From Caldilineaceae bacterium SB0664_bin_27 (GTDB lineage Bacteria > Chloroflexota > Anaerolineae > Caldilineales > Caldilineaceae), in the NCBI GenBank assembly GCA_009838625.1, contig VXRG01000074.1:1-42817 (forward strand): a DNA stretch of 42,817 nt, read 5' to 3'. The stretch's first letter is position 1, and each line of letters begins with the position of its first letter. The position numbers were made by a program, and so were the translations under genes. Under the pieces are notes generated by a model, which was not told where the DNA came from, did not search any database, and saw only the letters and a list, made by a program, of their open reading frames with translations. Below, in pieces: positions 1-6,418 of the stretch.

Positions 1-399
1 GGAACGCCCCAAGCCTGGTTGCCTGCCGATGTATATGAAACGCGTCCAATTTTGGCGTGTATAACAAATTTGTGATTCTCCTGAGTAGTGGGCTGTGGAT
101 CCCGGTGTAACGCCCCAGAGTAGCCTGATTCCCACGCCCACTTTGGACTGCGCCCCAGGAAAAGGGGAGAGGCGTGAGCAACACTGTGGGGAGGGCAGGA
201 ACAAGGCCTGTCCCTACCGAAGCCTTGAGGAGATGGGGAGAGGCGGCGCTTGCGCTGCCGGAGGTATACGAGAGCTCGCCCCAACATTGGGACGTACCCT
301 GAATCTTTGCGAATTGTCAGTACGAGTCGGAATACGTAAAATGAGTTGTACAAGTTTTGTCGGGGACGGATCGAAAGCTAAGACCTTCCTCCGAATAGC
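1..399. other. Left-edge region without a convincing gene
   Basis: The open frames here (a 102-codon frame at 95-403 and an 86-codon frame on the other strand) have low-complexity composition, no recognisable motif and no good ribosome-binding site. I read the stretch as non-coding leader DNA. The only supported signal is a promoter-like pair at 314-342, described separately. The sequence may continue a larger intergenic region beyond the window edge. Confidence 0.4.
314..342 (+). promoter_or_regulatory. Sigma70-like promoter upstream of the nuclease gene
   Basis: A -35 box TTGTCA (314-319) and a -10 box TAAAAT (337-342) are separated by exactly 17 bases, the optimal sigma70 spacing. Transcription would start near 349, giving a leader of about 50 bases before the ATG at 400. 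The assignment is from pattern alone, and such pairs also occur by chance. Confidence 0.45.
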
Positions 400-1137
400 A
401 TGAAAGGCAGGAAATTGAACGAGTTTGTTGTCAGCTCCACCAGAACCAGGGTGTGGAGGCGGCCGGAAGATCATCCTTTACTGAGACAGACCGATATTGC
501 CCACCCGGCATTCCGGAGCAAATTGACGGACAGGTTTCCGCCGTCGATAGCGGAAGGACTGCCAAAGGTTCTCAGCGAGAACTCCGAGGATGCCCGCACC
601 TGGCACTATTTCAGCCCCTTGCTCAGAGACGAACCGCAGAGGACACGCGTACTGACTCAGCTTATAAGACAGTCATTCTTTGGCGCGGTGCCGCCCCAGG
701 TCTTTAAGGACATTTCGACTGCGAAGATGGAGTTTTGGCCCAAGCTCCCTCCGCCTCCGAGCCGCCAGAAGGCAGAGGGCGCTTCCGAACCGGACCTGAT
801 GATCACGCTAGGAAAGAGCGCGATTGTACTGGTCGAGGCCAAGTGTCACTCCGGCGTAAGCGAATTCACGAATTTCGACCGCAAGCGCGACCAGGTGATT
901 CGCCTGATCGACGTCGGTTCCTGGTACGCTCGCCAGCACGGCTATCAGTGCGTCTGTTTTCTCGTCCTGCAGTACGGCGACGCCCAGATCAACGCCGAAA
1001 AGATCGTCAGCCGCTATGCCAGTCAACCGGACGCGATCCAGAAGGCGCTCCCCTACCGGGAAGACCTGACAAAGGCGGACTTCAGCCGGCTCGCGGGCGC
1101 GCTGGCCTTCGTTCGCTGGCCAGACCCACTGATATGA
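400..1137 (+). CDS. PD-(D/E)XK nuclease-like hypothetical protein
   Basis: A 245-residue soluble protein. The visible signature is a PD-(D/E)XK-type core: EPD at 130-132 (acidic residue D132), then a hydrophobic strand ending in VEAK (E146, K148), followed by a helix with RDQVIRLI (Q165). This is the typical metal-binding layout of restriction-like nucleases and of the uncharacterised nuclease-fold families near defence genes. No helicase, methylase or DNA-binding domain is fused to it. The first 100 residues are not recognisable. The ATG at 400 has no clear Shine-Dalgarno sequence, so the start is uncertain. It sits 237 bases before the disrupted NERD-helicase gene on the same strand, which suggests a common accessory or defence context. 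Nuclease function is inferred from motif only. Confidence 0.6.
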   Translation: MKGRKLNEFVVSSTRTRVWRRPEDHPLLRQTDIAHPAFRSKLTDRFPPSIAEGLPKVLSENSEDARTWHYFSPLLRDEPQRTRVLTQLIRQSFFGAVPPQVFKDISTAKMEFWPKLPPPPSRQKAEGASEPDLMITLGKSAIVLVEAKCHSGVSEFTNFDRKRDQVIRLIDVGSWYARQHGYQCVCFLVLQYGDAQINAEKIVSRYASQPDAIQKALPYREDLTKADFSRLAGALAFVRWPDPLI

Positions 1138-1374
1138 AGTGATGCAACGGCCTGCCTCAACACACCAAGACTGACGTTGGCCCCACACCAGACGTGGGGC
1201 ACCGCTACTCCGATTTGCATCTTCTATGGAGTGGACGGTACTTCCATATTGGAAGTTATCCTGCACCCCAACGACAGCCTTTTGTATATCCAAATGAAAA
1301 GGCTACCGAATGACTTCCAGCGTCTGAATAGGCACGTACCAAGCTAGGTCCGCCATCTAATTGGGAGGCTCTGA
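1138..1374. other. Intergenic region with two small hairpins
   Basis: This gap holds two inverted repeats: GCCCCAC/GTGGGGC (1180-1186 and 1194-1200, 7-bp stem, 7-base loop) and ACTTCC/GGAAGT (1240-1245 and 1251-1256, 5-base loop). Neither is followed by a T-run, so they are not classical terminators; they could be operators or mRNA structures. At the right edge GGGAGG (1363-1368) is an excellent ribosome-binding site for the ATG at 1375. Confidence 0.4.
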
Positions 1375-3045
1375 ATGCGTCGAATTATCGATCCGCCCAA
1401 AGACCAGTGGGACTTGCTGCCAACACCACTTACCGCAGGCGAACGTCAGGTTGCCGAACTGTTTGATGCCAAGCTGTCTTCTGAATGGGAGATGTACGTG
1501 CAACCGCATCTCAATGGCTTAAGACCTGACTTGGTTCTTCTCAACCCATTCGCGGGCATCGCTGTGTATGAAATCAAAGATTGGACCTTGGAAACTCTGC
1601 AGAATGCGGTCCGAAGACGCTCGGTCAAGCAGCCAATTCGTCAAATAAGACTCTACAAGGAAGAGATTTACGAACTCTACTGTCCGCGTCTCAATGACAA
1701 GTCTGGAATTGCTGCAATTACTGCCGGTCTCATTTTCACGAACATCCCTCAAGAGGAAGTTAACCGAATACTCTTTGCTGCCCAAAGTGAAGGAATGAGG
1801 GAACATCGTGACATATATCCAATTTCAGGATCGGAGACTGTCTCTGAAGGGAATGTTGGCGATTTGTTCCCTGAGAGCAGAAGATGGGGGAAGAGAATGC
1901 CCTCGAAGATTATGTCAACTGATACTGCTGCAGACCTCAGAGGATGGCTGCAAGAGCCAGGTTTTAGCCAAGATCAGCGTAAACCTATAAGACTCAATTT
2001 GGATCAGCAAGAGATCGCAAGAGTGCATACAGTTTCCCGCTTTCGTCGTGTTAAAGGACCGGCAGGGTCGGGCAAGAGTTTGGCACTAGCTGCTCGCGCC
2101 GCAGAGCTTGCTAGTCAAGAGAAGAAAGTTCTTGTGTGCACCTTTAACATTACATTAATGAACTACCTCCGTGATCTCGTTTCTCGATATATCCGAACCA
2201 TCATAGGACAACGAAGAACTCGCCGGCAAGTCATTCGGAGGCAGTTAGACTTCCGCCACTTTCACGGATGGTGTAAGTGGATCTGCATAATTGCTGGAGT
2301 TGAAGAGAAATACAGGAGTCTTTGGGAACGATTCCCTCGGAAAGATGTGCTGAACACTCACATGGCAAATCTTGTAACGCAGATCTATTCTGACCCTAAA
2401 ATGTGTGAGGATATTCCGAAGTATGATGCCGTACTGGTCGATGAAGGCCAAGACTATCGACTGGATTGGTGGCAGACTCTTCGAAAAACGTTAAAGCCCA
2501 AAGGCGAGATGCTTCTTGTCGCCGACAAAACGCAGAACGTCTATGGAACTGCGGAAAGCTGGACTGAAAAGGCAATGACGGGAGCAGGCTTTTCCGGCCC
2601 GTGGAAGGAACTAAGGGATAGTCATCGGTTGCCATCTGTCTTGTCACCAATCTTGAAGGCTTATTCGGACGACTTTCTGTTGCCTTCTGGCGTAGATGTC
2701 GACTTACCTGTACCCAAACAACTTGAGTTTAATTTTGAAGCCCCACCAGATTTACGATGGGTGCAAGTGTGTTCAGAAGACCTTTTGACCGAGGTATCCT
2801 TCGAGGAAGTGCGGCGTCACATGCAATTCCTGCAGGAAGATACTGCGATTCCCGACATCATTTTTCTGGTGCAAGATAACAGTCACGGGCTCAAATTTGT
2901 TGAGAGGTGCAGCCAGCATAACATAAATGTACTGCATACTTTTGGGATGGACGATTCATCGGATCGCGGACTTGACAGCACTCATGAGAACATAGATTCC
3001 CGCCGACGGAAACTGTCTTTTTTTGGGGCTTATATACCAAAGTGA
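1375..3045 (+). pseudogene. NERD-domain SF1 helicase, 5' part, interrupted by an IS1595-type element
   Basis: This is the first 550 codons of an intact-family DNA helicase plus six codons (GAYIPK) read into the inserted element. Residues 20-100 form a NERD nuclease-like domain (D52, then E66 and K68 in YEIKDW). A UvrD/Rep-like superfamily 1 motor follows: Walker A GPAGSGKS at 228-235 and motif II DEGQD at 356-360. Motifs V and VI are missing because they lie beyond the insertion, at 5780-6013 (SFKGWEAR and ALTRLKRH). The truncated protein can probably bind ATP but should not work as a motor. The start is firm: GGGAGG lies 6 bases before the ATG. The partner is the PD-(D/E)XK gene just upstream. 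Family role: NERD-helicase fusions are DNA-processing proteins, often in variable genome regions; an antiviral role here is inference. Confidence 0.85.
3017..3024 (+). repeat. Target-site duplication, left copy (CTTTTTTT)
   Basis: Eight bases CTTTTTTT lie immediately left of the element's first GGGG and recur at 5772-5779 immediately right of its last CCCC. An 8-bp duplication is the length known for IS1595-family insertions. Joining the flanks with one copy gives codons S-F-F-L-G-D, restoring the helicase frame, which confirms these boundaries. Confidence 0.9.
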
Positions 3046-3050
3046 CATTG
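3025..3050 (+). repeat. Left terminal inverted repeat of the IS1595-type element
   Basis: Begins GGGGCTTATAT and ends ACATTG. Against the reverse complement of the right end (5746-5771), 23 of 26 positions match; the three mismatches are internal. Confidence 0.9.
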
Positions 3051-3070
3051 CAGGATCGCCGCCCTAAACG

Positions 3071-3098
3071 GCCGTCAGGCTGACATTAGCCTGACGGC
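3071..3098 (+). promoter_or_regulatory. Strong hairpin before the transposase gene
   Basis: A perfect 11-bp stem, GCCGTCAGGCT (3071-3081) with AGCCTGACGGC (3088-3098), and a 6-base loop. It lies 20 bases inside the element and about 60 bases before the transposase start. No T-run follows. In this position it would block or hide the transposase message when transcription enters from the host gene, a protective device known in other insertion sequences. It could also be a transposase-binding or regulatory site. Confidence 0.6.
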
Positions 3099-3159
3099 AG
3101 GAAGTGACTCTCAAAATGGGATATGATAGTGCCATAATCGAAAAATGCGCAGGGGAGAT

Positions 3160-4134
3160 ATGGCACACAAGGCACCGGGAAAACACTATCGAAATGGCAT
3201 CACAATACCGGAGTTGTTCAGTCGGTTTCCTGATGACGAAGCCGCGGAGGAATGGTTCGTCAATACCCGATGGCCTGATGGTGTGCGATGTCCGCATTGT
3301 GGCAGCGACAACGTGAAAGAGAATTCGGCTCACAAGACTATGCCATTCAGGTGCAATTCGTGCAAGAAGCACTTTTCTGCCAAGACTGGCACCGTGATGC
3401 ACGGTTCAAAAATCGGTTTTCAGAAATGGGTGATTGCGCTCTATCTGGTCACGACAAGCCTCAAGGGTGTTTCCTCGATGAAATTGCACCGTGATCTCGG
3501 CGTAACGCAGAAAACCGCATGGCACATGCTGAGTCGCATTCGTGAGTCCTACGCCGAGGTCAACGACTTGTTTGAGGGCGAGATTGAGGTCGATGAGTCT
3601 TACTTCGGCGGCAAGGAAAGCAATAAACATGCGCACAAGAAACTGAATGCCGGGCGCGGCACAGTCGGCAAGACGGCTGTTGTGGGTATGAAGAACAGGG
3701 AAACCAACAAGGTGCAGGCGGAAGTTGTGGAGGCAACTGACAAAGAGACGCTACAGGCGTTTGTGGTGGAAAACACCACATCTGGTTCAACTGTCTATAC
3801 AGACGAAGCCAGGGCGTACTCAGGGCTTCCCAGAGAGCATCAGGCGGTCAGCCATAGTGTAGGTGACTGGGTGCGGGATCAGGCGCACACGAACGGTTTG
3901 GAGTCGTTTTGGGCCATGATGAAACGAGGTTATATGGGGGTTTATCATCACTTTTCTCCCAAGCACCTGCACCGTTACATCAACGAGTTTTCCGGGCGAC
4001 ACAACGACCGTTCAAATGACACGATTGCGCAGATGAAGAGCATGGCGCAGGGCATGGTTGGAAAACGTCTCCGCTACAGCGATCTGATTGCAGGTGGTCC
4101 GGCATACCCGCCGATTGATGAAATTCGGTTTTGA
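3160..4134 (+). CDS. IS1595-family (ISXO2-like) transposase
   Basis: Catalyses cut-and-join movement of the element. The N-terminus (APGKHYR...) is typical of the family and leads into a zinc ribbon (CPHC, then CNSC). The RNase H-like catalytic core follows: EVDESYFGG carries the first acidic residue, VYTDEARAY the second, and HTNGLESFW the Asn/Glu end motif. I chose the ATG at 3160 (MAHKAPGK) rather than the in-frame ATG at 3145, because AGGGGAG lies directly before it and family members start this way; the spacing is short, so 3145 is not excluded. The 324-residue length is normal for the family, and no frameshift or stop is seen, so the enzyme should be functional. Confidence 0.93.
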   Translation: MAHKAPGKHYRNGITIPELFSRFPDDEAAEEWFVNTRWPDGVRCPHCGSDNVKENSAHKTMPFRCNSCKKHFSAKTGTVMHGSKIGFQKWVIALYLVTTSLKGVSSMKLHRDLGVTQKTAWHMLSRIRESYAEVNDLFEGEIEVDESYFGGKESNKHAHKKLNAGRGTVGKTAVVGMKNRETNKVQAEVVEATDKETLQAFVVENTTSGSTVYTDEARAYSGLPREHQAVSHSVGDWVRDQAHTNGLESFWAMMKRGYMGVYHHFSPKHLHRYINEFSGRHNDRSNDTIAQMKSMAQGMVGKRLRYSDLIAGGPAYPPIDEIRF

Positions 4135-4139
4135 GGGGC

Positions 4140-4223
4140 GGCTTCCTGCTCCGGCCGCCGTCCAGTAGTCCGACTCTACATGGACGGTTTGGACGAAGGC
4201 ATGGGGGGAGCAGGAAGCCTTTT
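4140..4223 (+). terminator. Large nested stem-loop after the transposase, terminator-like
   Basis: An outer perfect 13-bp stem, GGCTTCCTGCTCC (4140-4152) with GGAGCAGGAAGCC (4207-4219), encloses a second stem: CCGTCCAGTAG (4158-4168) pairs with CTAC (4176-4179), a bulged A, and TGGACGG (4181-4187). A TTTT run follows the outer stem at 4220-4223. It starts five bases after the transposase stop codon. It could be an elaborate terminator or a structured RNA; the nested architecture is more than an ordinary terminator needs. Confidence 0.6.
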
Positions 4224-4741
4224 CCAGGGTAGCATAACCCTTGATTGTCACCAAGATGAGAAAATGGGGAGGGTAAATTGCAAGATGAGTGAGGTTGGTG
4301 AGCTGCGTACCAACTGGCTGATCACGTGTGTGATTCTAACTCACACAATCTGCAAATGCCAATAAGCAAGTCATCGACTTACAGTGACCCACATAGAAGA
4401 ACCTACAGTGTAATCCGGTGGAGAATCCGTTTCCTAGACACGTCTTCTGCCTTTGGGTCGGTTTTTCTCCCACCGTTTTACCAGCAGCTTTAGAATGAAC
4501 CAAAGCAGTTGAACGAGGACTTCCGCCCAATCGACCGGCATTCATGCCTCCCTGTAAGGAAATATACAGGGTCAGCACGCAGCCACCAACCTCTAGTAGA
4601 GTAACGACAAAGAGGGGTAAATGCAAATACCGAGAGGGGACTAACGGCCAGAGGTTCATGAGGTTGCGACCTGATCAAGATGGTGATAAGGTGTCGTCAC
4701 CACAGTGAACAAGATGCTTGTAATCGTGACGAAAGTTGGTT
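4224..4741. other. Gene-free DNA inside the element
   Basis: No frame here has convincing protein character. The opposite-strand frames of 107 and 62 codons have biased composition and no motif. I see no repeat or promoter that stands out. It separates the transposase from the cargo genes and presumably carries the cargo promoter. Confidence 0.4.
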
Positions 4742-4821
4742 GGGCGCATTGCGCCCTCTTGCTGATTGCAAGATCATTGTTCGCTGTGGTGGCAACCAAT
4801 CATCTTAGTCACCAAGAGGGC
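4742..4821 (+). promoter_or_regulatory. Possible switch-like leader of the cargo gene
   Basis: Two mutually exclusive pairings are visible. GGGCGC/GCGCCC (4742-4747 and 4751-4756) forms a tight local hairpin. GCCCTCTTG (4753-4761) is also perfectly complementary to CAAGAGGGC (4813-4821), which contains the GAGGG ribosome-binding site of the gene starting at 4829. Forming the long-range pair would hide the ribosome-binding site. The pairings are visible; regulation is inference. Confidence 0.35.
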
Positions 4822-4828
4822 ACCCCTC

Positions 4829-5494
4829 ATGCGAACCAAACACAAGCCTTTCGTCATCGGGATAGTTTTTGTCGTGCTTACGATGTTTTTTGCCGCGCAA
4901 CTGCAAGCGCAAGAGGAAGGGCAGGAACTTACTTGGCAAGAATACATGGAGAAGGTCATGAGTCTTGTGCTTGAGTCACAAGAGATCATCAAAGAAATTG
5001 CGGAAGTGGCGGCGACAAAGAGTGAAGTGCAGGCACTCAAAACACGGATTGTGGCATTGGAGACAGCAATGCCGTGGCCTACCGTGACACCAACTGTTAC
5101 GCCGACTCCGACACCGTTTCCCGACGAGGCACGCGGATTTGTCCATCAGTTAGCGGTGGATGATTACGACTCAAGTTGGGGCAAGTTTTCTGACAAGAGA
5201 GAGGACGAACAAACCAGAATTCTCAATGTCTATCAGGAATACTTTGTGAAGACATCTGAGGTGTGCGACCTTGATTTTGCGGACACTTACGAACTTCTCC
5301 AGAAATATGCAGAACCGATTGACTGGTTCAGCCCTCCACATTTGGAGGAAAAGTTGCGAAACATGGACATGGGCGGTGCTGGCTGGCGGCTCGAATTTAT
5401 TTCACGCATCGCCACAAACTCTTTCATTCAACGCCTGATCTATGATGACGATGATGGTTGCGACGGTTATTTGGAGTGGTACACCAGCAATTAG
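4829..5494 (+). CDS. Secreted coiled-coil cargo protein of the IS element
   Basis: A 221-residue exported protein. It starts with a Sec-type signal peptide: basic MRTKHK, a hydrophobic core, and a likely cleavage site after LQA near residue 27. A short heptad-rich helix follows (SLVLESQEIIKEIAEV and VQALKTRIVALE), then a Thr/Pro linker (TVTPTVTPTPTP), then an acidic globular domain of about 125 residues rich in Trp, Tyr and Asp. The ATG at 4829 is chosen because GAGGG lies 8 bases upstream and the signal peptide follows at once; a frame opening at 4766 would bury the signal. I do not recognise the C-terminal domain. It is passenger cargo of an IS1595-type element, so its job could concern host benefit or element fitness. 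Confidence 0.7.
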   Translation: MRTKHKPFVIGIVFVVLTMFFAAQLQAQEEGQELTWQEYMEKVMSLVLESQEIIKEIAEVAATKSEVQALKTRIVALETAMPWPTVTPTVTPTPTPFPDEARGFVHQLAVDDYDSSWGKFSDKREDEQTRILNVYQEYFVKTSEVCDLDFADTYELLQKYAEPIDWFSPPHLEEKLRNMDMGGAGWRLEFISRIATNSFIQRLIYDDDDGCDGYLEWYTSN

Positions 5495-5519
5495 CGGGTT
5501 CATTAGGGTGCGAAAAACA

Positions 5520-5541
5520 GGAGAGGGCATATGCCCTCTCC
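5520..5541 (+). promoter_or_regulatory. Perfect 22-bp palindrome between the two cargo genes
   Basis: GGAGAGGGCAT and ATGCCCTCTCC are exact reverse complements with no spacer. It starts 26 bases after the stop of the secreted protein gene and ends 24 bases before the next ATG. No T-run follows, so it is more likely an operator for a dimeric protein or an mRNA-stabilising hairpin than a terminator. Confidence 0.5.
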
Positions 5542-5565
5542 GATCAGGCAGAAGGAGGCTCAACC

Positions 5566-5718
5566 ATGTCACCTAAACAACACAAGAAGTCAAAAAATTC
5601 ACCCAAGCAGATACATGGGCGACCAGAAAAACCCCTCAAGATAGACGACACGCCAGAGAACGTCGCTCGTGCCCTGTGGGGCGAGCGATCAACCAAGTTC
5701 CCTAAAAAAGAGTCATAA
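5566..5718 (+). CDS. Small basic 50-residue cargo protein
   Basis: A 50-residue protein with a very strong ribosome-binding site (AAGGAGG, 7 bases before the ATG), which is why I accept it and its start. The first half is Lys/Pro/His-rich and probably disordered (MSPKQHKKSKNSPKQ). The second half holds a short helix-like stretch, DDTPENVARALWG, and ends in FPKKES. I do not recognise a function. It is the last gene of the IS1595-type element, 28 bases before the right inverted repeat. It could be a nucleic-acid-binding accessory or a small regulator. Confidence 0.65.
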   Translation: MSPKQHKKSKNSPKQIHGRPEKPLKIDDTPENVARALWGERSTKFPKKES

Positions 5719-5745
5719 AGGGGCGAAAGTGGGGCATCAAATCAC

Positions 5746-5771
5746 CAATGTGACTTTGCGATATAAGCCCC
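5746..5771 (-). repeat. Right terminal inverted repeat of the IS1595-type element
   Basis: Read on the minus strand it begins GGGGCTTATAT and ends ACATTG, matching the left repeat at 23 of 26 positions. It is followed directly by the second CTTTTTTT target copy. Confidence 0.9.
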
Positions 5772-5779
5772 CTTTTTTT
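5772..5779 (+). repeat. Target-site duplication, right copy (CTTTTTTT)
   Basis: Exact copy of 3017-3024, directly after the right terminal repeat. Two further T residues continue the host gene's original T-run. Confidence 0.9.
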
Positions 5780-6013
5780 TTAGGAGACGCGAGGATAAAA
5801 GCCACAACGTTGCTTAGCTTTAAAGGCTGGGAAGCAAGACATCTGGTAGTACAAATCAACAGAGTTGAGTCCTCCGAGGATGAGGCCTTGTTTTACACAG
5901 CTCTCACCCGCCTGAAAAGGCATCGACATGGGGGCAGGCTTACCATTGTCTCGTCAAGTAATGACCTCGCTAATTTTGGCAGAACTAATTTTCCGGACTA
6001 TTGCCTTCGTTAG
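5780..6013 (+). pseudogene. NERD-domain SF1 helicase, 3' part, cut off by the IS1595-type element
   Basis: This is the missing C-terminus (77 codons plus stop) of the helicase at 1375-3045. Read in the restored frame it begins LGDARIKATTLL, continues SFKGWEAR (helicase motif V region) and YTALTRLKRH (motif VI region), and ends FPDYCLR. It has no start codon or ribosome-binding site of its own; the upstream ATG at 5669 belongs to a frame running through the 50-residue gene and the terminal repeat. With the element and one target copy removed, the reconstructed protein is 627 residues, a normal family length, with no other lesion. The disruption is therefore probably recent. Confidence 0.88.
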
Positions 6014-6418
6014 GTAGAGAGAGGACTGGCCGTACGCCCTCCTGTCAAAACGAAACTAGAATTGGTCAAATCTAAGGAGTGTTCTAGGCAAGAATTACGA
6101 AGGCGCTGGTTGAGTCCTAAGGTCACATATGGAAGAGCAAGTTCCATTACAGAAAATCCACGATAACGTTTCACACTTGAACATAGAGGAGGCTGAAATC
6201 CACTATTAGAATTTAGGAAACCGAGGTAGCAAGTCGACGTGTATACGCTCATAGCTTTTTCTTTGCGTTTCAGTTAAATCGTTTACCAAGTTTGTGACTG
6301 TGGTACAATTTACTTAGAGATGGACTAGTCTAAGAAACAACGGACATTGAAAGTGCTCTGGCAGGTTACGGCCTTTTCAGTCTGAGACTCCAGAAGCAGC
6401 AATAACTGGGCATCCAAA
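6014..6418. other. Intergenic region, about 400 bases
   Basis: No convincing gene. An 80-codon frame on the minus strand (6010-6252) has no motif or ribosome-binding site and is rejected. A promoter-like pair lies at 6282-6309. This stretch also marks the change from the A/T-richer accessory DNA to the GC-rich catabolic region. Confidence 0.4.
6282..6309 (+). promoter_or_regulatory. Possible promoter of the Gfo/Idh/MocA-like gene
   Basis: TTTACC (6282-6287) and TACAAT (6304-6309) are 16 bases apart and resemble -35 and -10 boxes. The pair is about 110 bases before the ATG at 6419. Weak evidence from pattern only. Confidence 0.3.

Larger units (their letters stand above)
3025..5771 (+). mobile_element. 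IS1595-type insertion element with cargo genes
   Basis: A 2,747-bp element bounded by near-perfect 26-bp terminal inverted repeats and an 8-bp target duplication. It contains an ISXO2-like DDE transposase (3160-4134), about 690 bases of structured non-coding DNA, a secreted coiled-coil protein (4829-5494) and a 50-residue protein (5566-5718), all in the same direction. IS1595-family members are known to carry unrelated passenger genes; these two have no function I recognise. It sits inside the NERD-helicase gene, in the gene's own direction. Both termini and the transposase look intact, so the copy may be recent and active. Confidence 0.92.

Noticed and set aside
95..403. 102-codon open frame at the left edge
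   Set aside because: Low-complexity composition, no ribosome-binding site, no motif; it overlaps the leader of the nuclease gene.
5669..6013. Open frame read as a stand-alone 114-residue protein
   Set aside because: Its first 37 codons run out of frame through the 50-residue cargo gene and through the element's terminal repeat; only the part after 5780 is real, as the helicase 3' end.
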